64,000 nucleotides of DNA, from positions 124,001 to 188,000 of the forward strand of contig NZ_QDAH01000005.1 of the NCBI RefSeq assembly GCF_003075415.1, in the 5' to 3' direction. Origin of the DNA: Microvirga sp. KLBC 81 (GTDB lineage: Bacteria > Pseudomonadota > Alphaproteobacteria > Rhizobiales > Beijerinckiaceae). Under the pieces are notes generated by a model that had not been told where the DNA came from, did no database searches, and was given only the letters and a program-made list of their open reading frames with translations. The position numbers and the translations under genes are program-made. Positions 1 through 8,399 of this stretch are shown here, piece after piece (position 1 is the stretch's first letter; the number at the start of each line of letters is the position of its first letter).

Positions 1-759
1 ACTGAGACCGGCGCTTATCTCATGCTGCTCATGGTCGCCTGGCGCTCGTCGGACTGCGCGCTGCCAGACGACGATTCAAGGCTCTGCCGGTGGGCTCGCG
101 TAGACCCTCGTTCCTGGGCTCGGATCAAGCCGCGGGTGATGGAGTTCTGGACTCTCGAAGACGGTAAGTGGACGCAAAAACGCTTACTCTTAGAGCGCGA
201 CAAGGTCTGCAAACGTGCAGAGGCTGCGCGCGAAAACGGAAAACATGGTGGGCGCCCTAAGTCCTTGGAAAATAAGGATGGGGCAAACCCAACGGGTTCT
301 TCTCGGGTAACCCAGCAAAAAGCTTCTATCTCTATCTCTAAAGAGTATTCAGAGACTACGTCTCTTCATACTCAAGAGAATGCTCGTCGGCACGAGTGGC
401 CAGACGATTACGAAGATCGGATCTGGAAACTCTATCCGAAGGGTGCCGACAAGAAGGTTTCACTCGAACGGCTGCGAACGCTCTACCGCTCAGACAAGCT
501 GCCCTATGACGTGCTTGTTGCTGGCATCGAGCGCCTGGTCTCACACATCAGCGATCCGAAGTACGCGCCGACGCTCGACCGCTTCATCCGGCAGGAGAAG
601 TGGAACGACGAATACCGAACAGGGCCACCACAACGACCACCCAGCCGCGGCGGAAACCCATTTGTTGAGTTGGCTTTCCAATATCACCAGCAATTGAAGG
701 AAGAGCGATATGAACCAGCTTACGACGACATCGAGATCATCCCTCCCGACCGCACCTAG
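1..759 (+). CDS. DUF1376-type phage replication protein (5' partial)
   Basis: The reading frame is open to the first base of the window, so the true start lies upstream; the first internal ATG is at 22. The visible N-terminal part reads GAYLMLLMVAW, then LPDDDSRLCRWARVD, then RIKPRVMEFW, which is the pattern of DUF1376 (YdaU-like) proteins. In many phages and prophages these occupy the place of a replication initiator. The C-terminal half, after a polar linker (about residues 90-120), is a less conserved DNA-binding-type region. It overlaps the next gene by 50 bases, as expected of a compact phage replication module. The family assignment is from recognised sequence pattern; the initiator role is inference. 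Confidence 0.7.
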   Translation, partial: TETGAYLMLLMVAWRSSDCALPDDDSRLCRWARVDPRSWARIKPRVMEFWTLEDGKWTQKRLLLERDKVCKRAEAARENGKHGGRPKSLENKDGANPTGSSRVTQQKASISISKEYSETTSLHTQENARRHEWPDDYEDRIWKLYPKGADKKVSLERLRTLYRSDKLPYDVLVAGIERLVSHISDPKYAPTLDRFIRQEKWNDEYRTGPPQRPPSRGGNPFVELAFQYHQQLKEERYEPAYDDIEIIPPDRT

Positions 760-1594
760 CCGGGAGATTTCGGATCTGGTTGATCGCCTGAGCAACGCGC
801 TCGAAACCGTGCCGGGGTCGCATCGCCCGGAGATCTGCTCTGCCTGCCTGCCGACCGAGCGGGAACGGCATTCTCTCGCTGAACGAGGCCAGGAGTTGGA
901 GAGGGCGCTCGTTCGTGCAACGGAAACCGAGATCAGAAGCATGGTTTCAACGCTGCGGGCCGCGTTCCCGACGCACGGGATAACGGATTCCGCAAGCGCG
1001 GAGATGAACGTGAAGCTCTTCGTGGCTGCGTTGTCTGTCTTCCCGGCCTGGGCCGTCTCAGAGGCTTGCCGACGTGTGCTGGAGGGTAGGGCAGGGATCA
1101 ACACCGCATTCGCGCCAACGCCGCCGCAAATGGCCGAACTCTGCCGGGAGATCGTGTCACCGTTCCTCGAGGAGCGGGCGAAGATCACGGCGCTGCTCAC
1201 GGCCAAAGTTTACACGCTGCCGACCGACGAGGAGCGGCAGCGGGTGGCTGATGGATTGGCGGCCCTTCTCGAAGACCTGAAGCGGGTTCCTGACGATCGC
1301 AAACGTGAGGTGGATATCGGGAAGAAGGAGCTCGTCGACGCGAGCTCACGGCTGATCAAGCGGCAGCTCGCTCTCGCGGGAATCCATGATGGTCTCCCGA
1401 TGAGCCTCGATATGCGCGCCAAGATCGCTGAGATGGCGATGGACAAAAAATACGAAGACCTGCTGAACGCCGCGACCGAACGGCGCCAGGACATGGACCA
1501 ACCAATAGGGGGCAAAGATGACAAAGAAGGAGACGGCGCAACTCGCGCCTCAGACGGAGAGCCCGCAAGTGCTGGCGACGTTCGGGACGTATGA
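710..1594 (+). CDS. Putative phage replicative helicase loader
   Basis: This 294-residue protein starts at ATG 710, preceded by a GGAAGAG ribosome site, and overlaps both neighbours (50 and 77 bases). Residues about 80-160 show the layout of phage P-type helicase loaders: a helical stretch (LFVAALSVFPAWAVSEACRR), a short linker, then FAPTPPQMAELCREIV, like the 'fpPtpaEf..lc' segment of those proteins. No ATPase motif is visible. Its position directly after a DUF1376 gene mimics the lambda O-P arrangement, where the second protein recruits the host DnaB helicase. The N-terminal third and the charged C-terminal tail match nothing I recognise. The role is an inference from pattern and context. 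Confidence 0.5.
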   Translation: MNQLTTTSRSSLPTAPSREISDLVDRLSNALETVPGSHRPEICSACLPTERERHSLAERGQELERALVRATETEIRSMVSTLRAAFPTHGITDSASAEMNVKLFVAALSVFPAWAVSEACRRVLEGRAGINTAFAPTPPQMAELCREIVSPFLEERAKITALLTAKVYTLPTDEERQRVADGLAALLEDLKRVPDDRKREVDIGKKELVDASSRLIKRQLALAGIHDGLPMSLDMRAKIAEMAMDKKYEDLLNAATERRQDMDQPIGGKDDKEGDGATRASDGEPASAGDVRDV

Positions 1595-2063
1595 GGGGCT
1601 CGTGGATGCGCTGAAGGCGCGGCGCATCCAACAGGGCATGTCTCAGATCGCGCTTGAAGACAGGGCAGGGCTCACCGGTGGCTATGTCGGCAAGATCGAA
1701 GGGAGCGCCGACAAGAAGAACAACAGGGCGATTGGCCGCGAGTCTCTCCCGCTGTTGCTTGGCGCTTTGAAACTCGAACTGGCGGTGGTTCCAGTCGAGA
1801 AGCAAGCATCAAGCAAGCATGCCCTCAAAGCCTTGCCTCGTAAGCTGTTGACGGGCGATGAACTCAAAAAGTTTCTCGAAAATCGAGCCCGAAAAGGTGG
1901 CCGCATCCGTAAGGTTAGGCTGACGAAAAAGCAGCGCCGGGACATCGCCATGAACGCAGCCAAAGCCCGCTGGGAGAAGCACCGTGCGGGCCAAAAGCGG
2001 CAATCGAAGGGCAAGCCGGAACCGATAATCGTGCCGGCATCAGCGCTGCAAGGCGCTGAGTAA
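1518..2063 (+). CDS. XRE-family helix-turn-helix regulator
   Basis: This 181-residue protein has a Cro/CI-type HTH at about residues 25-85 (GMSQIALEDRAGLTGGYVGKI), where the turn and the recognition helix GLTGGYVGKIEG are typical. The start ATG 1518 has a good AGGGGG ribosome site and lies inside the end of the preceding gene. The C-terminal half is very basic (KKQRRDIAMNAAKARWEKHR), so a second nucleic-acid contact is possible. It is the last gene of the rightward replication cluster and faces the leftward polysaccharide cassette. It is probably a prophage transcription regulator; whether it is a repressor or an activator cannot be told from sequence. Confidence 0.7.
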   Translation: MTKKETAQLAPQTESPQVLATFGTYEGLVDALKARRIQQGMSQIALEDRAGLTGGYVGKIEGSADKKNNRAIGRESLPLLLGALKLELAVVPVEKQASSKHALKALPRKLLTGDELKKFLENRARKGGRIRKVRLTKKQRRDIAMNAAKARWEKHRAGQKRQSKGKPEPIIVPASALQGAE

Positions 2064-2386
2064 GCGCCCTTATACAGCTGCAATGGGGCGAGCAAAGAAT
2101 CGTTTGCAGATGTGGATGATCAGCCGGAGAGCGAAAGATGAAAGGTCAAACAAGGAAGTTGTGGGAGCGGTCGGGGTGCTGGACGAGGTCCGCCTTTAGG
2201 AACAGCAAAGGACGGCTCGTCGTCAAACACATTGGATGGGGCCAATGAGCCGCCCGAGGTGAAAGCTGAGTGGATCCCGAAGTCGTCATGCTGGCGCTTC
2301 GCTAGTATGGCGGAGGGCTGTGCCGCCATGGTCTGACCATGGCGGCACAGCCACAACATACCGCCAACGCATACCAACAAAAGGTC
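2064..2386. other. Convergent intergenic region with no convincing gene
   Basis: This 323-base gap separates the rightward XRE gene from the leftward glycosyltransferase, so both transcripts run into it. The only strong structure is a long inverted repeat near its right end (listed separately). A minus-strand open frame exists over 2120-2380, but its residue composition is unlike a protein and it has no ribosome site. I see no RNA gene. Confidence 0.5.
2316..2352. terminator. 18-bp-arm inverted repeat, likely bidirectional terminator
   Basis: Bases 2316-2333 and 2335-2352 are perfect reverse complements separated by a single T. The arm begins GGCTGTGCCGCC. It sits between two converging transcription units, the usual place for a shared terminator. 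No clear T-run follows on the + strand, so a cruciform or another protein-binding role is also possible. Confidence 0.5.
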
Positions 2387-4435
2387 TCAGCGAGCGCCAA
2401 TACGACGCGGGTATGCCATTGCGTAATTGTAATTTATCCCGGACTCATTGACATGCCTCTCGAACACAGGGTGCCCATGCCTCATCTCAATGCCGGCAAT
2501 AGCCTCGCCCCTTGCCTCAATGAACAACCCAAAAAATCGCTCAAGAGCATGCGCTAACGTGCCGTCTAACTGCCCGTCCTCCTCTTCGAATGCAGAGCTA
2601 AGATATGGATAATTGGCGATGGGAAGAAACGATGAGACGCGCCCCGCGAACATACTCCCGGCGACAAAATTGAAGGTCTCCTCATCAAACCGCAATTCGA
2701 ATTCCGCACATAACCGGCGCAGCCATGCCACGTTCATGGCTGATCCCATGAACGTGGTACCATCCTGAATATTGTCCGACGAGGCCACTAAAGCCACTTC
2801 CGGGTTCTTATCAAGAAACAGTTCGAGTTGCCGATCCCGGAGAGATGCGACCAAGGGGCCGACAAGTGAAGCCCTCCACGCATCCCCATTGGCTCGATGC
2901 GTGCTCTTCTTGGTGTGCAACTTCACAAAGTAGCGATAGCCGTGCGCGTGGACTGCTCGTAGGACACCCAAAAATGGGCGAATATCGCGCCCCCAGTTTG
3001 GATAGAAGTAGATGTGTGGATCCTTTAGATGCTTAGCAATCACAGATAGCAGTGCCGGCGAAGGCTCGTCGGGAATGGTAATGAAGACATCATTTCGAGC
3101 CCCCTCCGGAAGCCCTGACAGCAATTCGTGGAGGGTGTCAGGATAGAATGCATGAATTATCTTCGCAACCTGGGTTTGGGCTTCGCTATCAGTCGGAGCT
3201 AAGACTGCACGCGCTTGAGGCGGTCCCATTTTTTTGCCACTAGTTGACCGGAGCGGAAGATAAGGTTTGAGTACTTCTGCACTCTTTCTAAGAAACGCGT
3301 GGCCATACTTCTGGTCAGGTTCCAGATGGGCACCTTCAGCCCACTCATTCCATGCATTGATAAAGACGAAACTCCCTCCACCAACTGGCTTATCTACAGC
3401 GTGAAGTGCTGCCTCAGCCAGCCAGCTGGCGTATCCGCTTGGCCCAGAACCAATGAAACAATGCCCTTGATCTCCGCGTCGGGCTGTATTGTCCCAGCTC
3501 GGGAAGACCGTAGGAATAACGGGGAAGTCAAAGCTCGCGAGTAGACCTCTGGCCCCCGAGACGAGCCTACCATAGTCATAAACGTGGCCGTTATAGCTGC
3601 TGCTAAACGGCGTCACAGTTTGTGTGATCTCGTGCGCATTAATGTTGTGCGGGGGAAACTGAACAGCTGCATCGAACCCGAGAGTGGCAGGATGCTCACT
3701 CAAGCCAAAGGTCATTGCATAGACCAGGAACAGGTCAGTACCTAAGCTCTCTTGTGCGCGCTTTCGCCAACGCTCGATAGTAGCCTGAACATCAGGCAAA
3801 ATCCCCGGGCGGTAAACGATGAGGACTGGGCGCCCATCAATACGGATATATCGAGGATCGTCCATGTATCGAAGAGCGTCATCGATGTAACGAACGTCGT
3901 TTTCTGGCGAATGATCTTGGCCAATAAGCACTTCGGCTTCATGTCCATCCCACCGCCTAGTCCAATTTTCGTTCGCCCAGCACAGGCAGAAATTGAAGTC
4001 TATATCTTTGCGTCGATAAAGGACCTCAAGCGGTCCCTCAAGGAGACGCTTTCCGCCAAACCAGTAATGATAAATGCAAAATCCGGAGATTCCGTAGCTC
4101 TTTGCAAGATTAACCTGCTGTTCAATCACCTGTTCGTTACGAAGATCATAAAATCCGAGGTCCGCTGGAAGATGAGGTTGATAGTGTCCTGGGAACTGCG
4201 GCCGCGCTCGCGTGACATTGGTCCACTCGGTAAAGCCTTTGCCCCACCAAGCATCATTCTCGGGGATAGGATGGAATTGCGGCAGGTAATATGCAACCAG
4301 CTTAACAGGCGCGGACGTGGTCTCAAATTCAGGAGGGCGCCCTGGACGGTATGCGGGATCACGATAGTTGCGCTGGCTGGACTTCAGTTGCTTCAAATAC
4401 TCATGCCCAGCCAATGAAATCGTCGGGTCATTCAT
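2387..4435 (-). CDS. WbsX-RgpF two-domain polysaccharide glycosyltransferase
   Basis: This 682-residue protein joins two families. Residues about 45-390 form a WbsX-type (glycosyltransferase, GH99-like) domain, with LVAYYLPQFHPIPENDAWWG, GKGFTEWTNV, FCIYHYWFGGKRLLE, CLCWANENWTRRWDG and, near its end, INAWNEWAEGAHLEPD. Residues about 410-665 form a rhamnan-synthesis protein F (RgpF) domain, with YFYPNWGRDIRPFLG and FVKLHTKKS. Such proteins build O-antigen or capsule rhamnan-type chains. The start overlaps the upstream methyltransferase gene by four bases (ATGA), so the two form an operon. Codon use and base composition are visibly more AT-rich than the phage structural genes. The position inside a prophage points to a horizontally acquired lysogenic-conversion cassette (inference). 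Confidence 0.85.
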   Translation of the reverse strand: MNDPTISLAGHEYLKQLKSSQRNYRDPAYRPGRPPEFETTSAPVKLVAYYLPQFHPIPENDAWWGKGFTEWTNVTRARPQFPGHYQPHLPADLGFYDLRNEQVIEQQVNLAKSYGISGFCIYHYWFGGKRLLEGPLEVLYRRKDIDFNFCLCWANENWTRRWDGHEAEVLIGQDHSPENDVRYIDDALRYMDDPRYIRIDGRPVLIVYRPGILPDVQATIERWRKRAQESLGTDLFLVYAMTFGLSEHPATLGFDAAVQFPPHNINAHEITQTVTPFSSSYNGHVYDYGRLVSGARGLLASFDFPVIPTVFPSWDNTARRGDQGHCFIGSGPSGYASWLAEAALHAVDKPVGGGSFVFINAWNEWAEGAHLEPDQKYGHAFLRKSAEVLKPYLPLRSTSGKKMGPPQARAVLAPTDSEAQTQVAKIIHAFYPDTLHELLSGLPEGARNDVFITIPDEPSPALLSVIAKHLKDPHIYFYPNWGRDIRPFLGVLRAVHAHGYRYFVKLHTKKSTHRANGDAWRASLVGPLVASLRDRQLELFLDKNPEVALVASSDNIQDGTTFMGSAMNVAWLRRLCAEFELRFDEETFNFVAGSMFAGRVSSFLPIANYPYLSSAFEEEDGQLDGTLAHALERFFGLFIEARGEAIAGIEMRHGHPVFERHVNESGINYNYAMAYPRRIGAR

Positions 4436-5532
4436 TTCAGTTCCCCGGCTGAAGAAAAGGCGAGAGCAATACGGCGGATGACCTTTCTCAAGAGAGGGAG
4501 CCGCGAGAGGATTCGTCGGACACGACCAAGTGCACGCCAGCTAGTACTACCTTCCAAAGCCTGGAGTTTCTCGGTCGCGAGAGCGGCCTCCTTCCGAGCG
4601 AGGGCGGCCTCCTTCCGAGATTGCTCCAATTGCTCCAACGTAACTGCATGCTCATGCATTATGTTGTTGAGAGTACGTCTTAGTACTTGCTTCTCATCTT
4701 CGCTGGCGGCCGCATCAGCGAGAACTCGACGCAATAGAAACTCATCTTCAATTGCGCCACCATCAGAAAAATCGGCGCAAATAATCTCCTCATCTATGTT
4801 TGCGAAATCGCCCCCACAGACAGCAAGATAATAGATCGGTGCAGACGGCTTGGGGTGCGCGCGGCCGGTTAGAGCTTCAATATCAGCAACCCGCAAGCGA
4901 GGAGAAGTGCTCTCTAATGCGATTGAACTCAGATCAGTCAGAGGCGCAATTACGGATGCAGACGCAGAAGTCTGCCCCAACAAGCGAACACTCTCGAAAT
5001 AGGACCGGAGGACACTTTCAAAGGCGTCGAGTTCAAGCTCGTTGATGTGAAATGGATTATGATAGTCGAATTCCCGCGTATACCTCTCTGGGTTGGGCGT
5101 AGAAATTAGAAGTGTGCCGCTTGGCTTAAGTATGCGGCGAAGTTCCTGAATTGCGCGAGCTGGCTCTTGTACGTGCTCGACCGTCTCGAAACACGTGATA
5201 AGATCGAATGTAGCATCAGGAAAGGCCAGCTTCTGGATGTCACCTACTTCAAATTCCAGATTAGGTGAGTCGACATATCGATGCCGTGCATATCGAATGG
5301 CGGCTTCGGAAACATCAACGCCTACAACTCGGCGGGCTGCCGTCGAAAGAAATGCGCTGCCGTAGCCCTCACCACTGGCAATATCCAGTACCACTTTTTG
5401 GTGGGCAAATTGCTTGGCAAAGAAATACCGTAGCAGGTGCTCCGTAGCGATCCTGCCACCCATTCCTGGTATGTATCGCTCACCCGTAAATGGTAACGGC
5501 GGCGGGCTGTTCAACTCTGAGGCGACCGACAC
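4432..5532 (-). CDS. Class I SAM methyltransferase, polysaccharide-type
   Basis: This 366-residue protein has a Rossmann methyltransferase domain at about residues 20-210. Motif I is VVLDIASGEGYGSAFL, followed by the acidic end of strand 2 (VVGVDVS), motif II-like FDLITCFETVEHV, and a later LLISTPNPERYTREFDYHNP typical of methyltransferases found in O-antigen and glycan loci. Residues about 280-330 form a charged helical or coiled-coil segment (LEQSRKEAALARKEAALATE, an internal near-repeat), followed by a basic tail that may lie at the membrane. The start is GTG 5532 with only a weak AAGAG ribosome site. It is translationally coupled to the glycosyltransferase. A chain-terminating or capping methylation is plausible but not shown. 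Confidence 0.85.
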   Translation of the reverse strand: MSVASELNSPPPLPFTGERYIPGMGGRIATEHLLRYFFAKQFAHQKVVLDIASGEGYGSAFLSTAARRVVGVDVSEAAIRYARHRYVDSPNLEFEVGDIQKLAFPDATFDLITCFETVEHVQEPARAIQELRRILKPSGTLLISTPNPERYTREFDYHNPFHINELELDAFESVLRSYFESVRLLGQTSASASVIAPLTDLSSIALESTSPRLRVADIEALTGRAHPKPSAPIYYLAVCGGDFANIDEEIICADFSDGGAIEDEFLLRRVLADAAASEDEKQVLRRTLNNIMHEHAVTLEQLEQSRKEAALARKEAALATEKLQALEGSTSWRALGRVRRILSRLPLLRKVIRRIALAFSSAGELK

Positions 5533-5993
5533 TTGAAACTCTTCTTATTAGGTAAATTTGCAGAAGCGGAGAGGTGTCGGATACAGCACCAACAATTGTA
5601 TGTCGAGGGACCTCTCATCGGCGGCAATAACGCCTGCTTGAGACATCGACATTTTAGTGCTCTCGCTTACCCGGTATTGACCTTCTCAGAGTGACCAGAT
5701 CGCCTGTTCCCGGCGGGCTTTTAGCCGTGTTCATCAACCCACTCACCAGTTCTCAGGAGTAACTGCGGGCGTGAAGTCACCTACAGGCGCGGTGATAAGG
5801 AAGGGCGCGTCACGATCGGGGCAGTTTCTACTCCTGCGCACTACGGCTCGCTGACGAACCGGACAACACGAGTCCCCAGGCTGAATATTCTTGGTTTGTT
5901 CACGTTATCCACATGCCTAGGTGACCTGTGGCAGGTTGACTCAGGGTTACCCCAAATGTTCCTATTCTGTTCTCATTTTCCGTGAGGGCAGAA
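5533..5993. other. Divergent promoter region between cargo cassette and phage genes
   Basis: This 460-base gap separates the leftward polysaccharide operon from the next rightward phage gene, so it must carry promoters for both. A TTGACT element lies near 5938 on the + strand but has no well-spaced -10 box. The left part, next to the methyltransferase start, is AT-rich. No ORF with coding character and no RNA gene could be recognised. Confidence 0.4.
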
Positions 5994-6254
5994 ATGGATC
6001 ACATCGAAGGGCATAAGGTCACCTACTACGTTGTTCAGACGTTCAGCTGGCTCAATGACGAGATTGTCGCGGACGAGCCCAAGGCGGTGCAGAGCGCCAC
6101 GTCCGCGAAACTCGCGATCGAGCGGCTGCCTGAGAACAAGGTGGGCGGCCTGGCATTCTCGCGAACGGGTGACCCTCTCTCTGGCGAATTCGATGACGCG
6201 GTGATCATCGCGCAGAAGGGGACGATTCCGACCGCCGAGGAGGAGTTCGTCTGA
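5994..6254 (+). CDS. Small hypothetical phage protein
   Basis: This is an 86-residue protein starting at ATG 5994, chosen over GTG 5982 because GAGGGCAGAA gives a well-placed ribosome site. It begins MDHIEGHKVTYYVVQTFSW and is rich in beta-prone segments. I do not recognise a family. It ends in TGATG, coupling it to the next gene, so both are probably expressed together as accessory phage genes. Confidence 0.6.
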   Translation: MDHIEGHKVTYYVVQTFSWLNDEIVADEPKAVQSATSAKLAIERLPENKVGGLAFSRTGDPLSGEFDDAVIIAQKGTIPTAEEEFV

Positions 6255-6475
6255 TGCAGCGCCGATATCCTCGGATCCAGATAGACAAACGCTCAAAGTT
6301 GACCGTCGAGCAGATCATCGAAGCACGAATGCGGTATGCACGGGGTGACCGGAACTTCGTCGCAATGGCGAGAGAGTTCGGCGTCAGCCGTTGGGCCATT
6401 ATCGAGACAGTGACCGGCCATAATCATAAAAGCGTGCCGATGCCTCCGCCTCTGATGAATTGGTCGCGGCCATGA
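6254..6475 (+). CDS. Small putative HTH protein
   Basis: This 73-residue protein overlaps the preceding stop by one base (TGATG). Residues about 16-55 (LTVEQIIEARMRYARGD, then MAREFGVSRWAIIETVTG) read as a helix-turn-helix of the Sigma70-region-4/homeodomain-like kind. It is basic and compact, as phage regulatory proteins often are. The target is unknown. Confidence 0.6.
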   Translation: MQRRYPRIQIDKRSKLTVEQIIEARMRYARGDRNFVAMAREFGVSRWAIIETVTGHNHKSVPMPPPLMNWSRP

Positions 6476-6554
6476 CGACAGTCGGGGATCTCAAGAGGCA
6501 AGGGAAGGAAGGCCTTCGTAGCGACAACGATAACGCAGTGTGATGTTATGAAGG

Positions 6555-7358
6555 TCACTCTACTCCTACGCTGCTGCTGGCATCTTTGGCTCTTGCATAA
6601 ATTGATAGGAGATTGGCGCCTCTGATTCTTGCTTGAACCAGGCTGTTGGACGCGTATCGGTCACTCCACACCAGATGATCTAGTTCCAAGTAGATGTACT
6701 CAAGGCTTCTGCGAAAGTCGCCGCTAATTTCTACAATTGCGATCGAAGGAATGTTGGGAATTGAATTAATTGTATCCCTAAATCGAGTTAAGACGAAATC
6801 AACTGCCTCGTCAGATTGCTCGAATTCGAAGTTGGAAATTGGATTGATAATCTGCTGTGCTTGCGCGTCGCCATCTTTCCAATATGTGAAGCTGAGCCCG
6901 CTATTTGAGAGAATGTACTTTGCCAAGTAGTATAATCTAAGCCGATGCTCCTCGAATACCTCTCGCTCCTGCGCTGTCTGAAGCTGCCGTTGCATGATGG
7001 CAGTTTGCTCTGCGCTCTCCTTCGCAGCTGTCCGAAGCTCCTTCTGCTGATCAGCTAGGACTTGGCGAGTTTCCTTTAGCTCTTCACGTTGTAGCCACGT
7101 GGATACGAAGAACCACAGGAAGGCCAATGGAGCAAAGGATCCGGCTAAGAAGTCACCGATCTCGTTGAGTGTTAAGCGAGTGCTTGTAGCCTCACTGGTG
7201 GTTGGCTTCGGCTCAAAGAGGGGCCAGTAGTCGGCAACCCTGAAGGCGATGAGCGCGACGAGAAAACCGAACCAGACGATCGTGATCAGGGCGGCTCCGC
7301 GGAACCACCAATCGCCAGACGTTGTCTTCGGTAATGGCGTTGTTTGCTCTACTTGCAT
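6555..7358 (-). CDS. AbiC-like membrane protein with coiled coil
   Basis: This 267-residue protein has a first transmembrane segment at about residues 22-44, then the motif LNEIGDFLAGSFAPLAFLWF leading into a second transmembrane segment, then LQREELKETRQVL and a coiled coil to about residue 135, and a soluble C-terminal domain. The GDF-x-G-x-F-x-P-L motif followed by a membrane helix and a Q-x-E-EL coiled coil is the layout of putative phage abortive-infection (AbiC-type) membrane proteins. It is transcribed against the surrounding phage genes, one base after the HTH gene upstream of it. The likely role is superinfection exclusion or abortive infection carried by the prophage; this is inferred from architecture, with no experimental match known to me. 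Confidence 0.6.
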   Translation of the reverse strand: MQVEQTTPLPKTTSGDWWFRGAALITIVWFGFLVALIAFRVADYWPLFEPKPTTSEATSTRLTLNEIGDFLAGSFAPLAFLWFFVSTWLQREELKETRQVLADQQKELRTAAKESAEQTAIMQRQLQTAQEREVFEEHRLRLYYLAKYILSNSGLSFTYWKDGDAQAQQIINPISNFEFEQSDEAVDFVLTRFRDTINSIPNIPSIAIVEISGDFRRSLEYIYLELDHLVWSDRYASNSLVQARIRGANLLSIYARAKDASSSVGVE

Positions 7359-7359
7359 C

Positions 7360-7644
7360 TTATTCTGCCCCTGCTTTGCTCTGGGTGAGCCGGCCCGCCA
7401 TCGCTCGTTTCTGTCGTTTGCTCATCGGCGCCTGATAGGGCTTGCCTGCCAAGACCCGCGTCACCTGCACGGTCCTGCGCTCGACTAGTGCACGCCTGGC
7501 CTTGACCGGATCAATCCCGGCCCGCTGGCACATCTTGTAAATCGCCTGCCTCGAGACGCCGGCCATCTCGGCCGCTTCAGCCATAGTGATCTCACCACGC
7601 CTCAGCAGTTCCAGCCCTACAGCCCGTGTCAGGTCGTCCGTCAT
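7360..7644 (-). CDS. Small HTH transcription factor (probable autoregulator)
   Basis: This is a 94-residue protein. ATG 7644 is preferred; TTG 7653 would add three residues but lies inside the palindrome. Residues about 20-45 (ITMAEAAEMAGVSRQAIYKM) form a clear helix-turn-helix, followed by a basic C-terminal half. No Shine-Dalgarno is visible, so the message may be leaderless. A perfect palindrome lies directly at its start, and it is followed after one base by the AbiC-like gene. The two look like a regulator-effector operon. Confidence 0.7.
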   Translation of the reverse strand: MTDDLTRAVGLELLRRGEITMAEAAEMAGVSRQAIYKMCQRAGIDPVKARRALVERRTVQVTRVLAGKPYQAPMSKRQKRAMAGRLTQSKAGAE

Positions 7645-7645
7645 G

Positions 7646-7661
7646 GTTGACAAGTGTCAAC
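7646..7661. promoter_or_regulatory. Palindromic operator candidate
   Basis: GTTGACA-AG-TGTCAAC is a perfect 7-bp inverted repeat with a 2-bp spacer, two bases upstream of the HTH gene's ATG on the minus strand. A further TGTCAA lies at 7675-7680, which reads TTGACA on the minus strand and could be a -35 box 17 bp before the palindrome. A repressor bound here would block that promoter, consistent with autoregulation. Confidence 0.5.
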
Positions 7662-7782
7662 CCGGCCATTCGCGTGTCAAGAGGGCCTAGCTTCCGCACC
7701 GACAGCTCAATCGTTTCAGGCCCGATTTTCTAAGCTGCTGTTCTCAAAGACAAATCAGCCTCGCGAGCGGGGACTGCCAGTC

Positions 7783-7792
7783 TGTGCGGTGC
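7783..7792 (+). promoter_or_regulatory. Phage module motif copy 1 (TGTGCGGTGC)
   Basis: First of eight exact copies of TGTGCGGTGC. It lies 115 bases upstream of the small terminase gene at 7908 and is followed by CCGC, which could pair with GCGG of the motif. It is a candidate promoter for the packaging module. Confidence 0.5.
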
Positions 7793-7907
7793 CAACAGCC
7801 GCCAATCAGACCCATTATCCCCCGCGTCGCCCCGCACGCCCGCGTTCTTCTCATCGGGAAGTGAGCGACCAGCGAACGAACCTCGATCCATCGAGGTAGA
7901 TGATCAA

Positions 7908-8399
7908 ATGGCGAAAACAGAACTCCCTAAGCTCAACACACCAGGACGTACCGTCCTCGCCATCCCCAAGGTCAGGCGCTTCCTCGATCTCATGGTGGAA
8001 GGACAGAAGCTCGTCGACGCTGCTGATGCCGTCGGTCTCAAGCGCAAACGTGCCCGCCTCATCCTGAGAGATCCTGCCGTTCGTAAGCAGTTCTTCCAGG
8101 AGATTGAGGAGCTCCGGGAGAGCGAGAGAGCCCGAAACATTCTCCTCGCGGTCTCCATCAGGGATGAAGGGATGACCGCTGACGCAACGGCTGCAAGCAA
8201 GAAAGTTGCGCTTGAGGCCGCACGCTACCTGGACGGCGATAAGGAGCAGGGCGGCATCACGATCAATGGCGGTCAGAACGTGATTGCTGGCTACGTGATC
8301 AACCTCGATGGGCCTTCTGAAGGGCCGAAGCTGATTTCAAGTCAGCGGCAGGACGACGCTAAGCCATTGATCAATCGAGAGGGCGTTACCGATGTCTGA
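7908..8399 (+). CDS. Terminase small subunit-like DNA-binding protein
   Basis: This 163-residue protein has an N-terminal HTH region at about residues 20-60 (FLDLMVEGQKLVDAADAVGL then KRARLILRDPAVRKQFFQEI), which matches the 'G.s...AA..vGl....a...lr.p.v...f' pattern of phage small terminases. The middle is helical and the C-terminus more variable. It is the first gene of the rightward late region, upstream of the large terminase, as usual. The small subunit recognises phage DNA at the packaging site and hands it to the large subunit. Confidence 0.7.
   Translation: MAKTELPKLNTPGRTVLAIPKVRRFLDLMVEGQKLVDAADAVGLKRKRARLILRDPAVRKQFFQEIEELRESERARNILLAVSIRDEGMTADATAASKKVALEAARYLDGDKEQGGITINGGQNVIAGYVINLDGPSEGPKLISSQRQDDAKPLINREGVTDV

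Noticed and set aside
2120-2380. Minus-strand ORF in the convergent gap
   Set aside because: Low-quality composition, spans the inverted repeat, no ribosome site.
5710-5735. Short hairpin followed by TTTT as terminator
   Set aside because: The stem is only five pairs with a wobble, and the region lies between divergent promoters where a terminator makes no sense.
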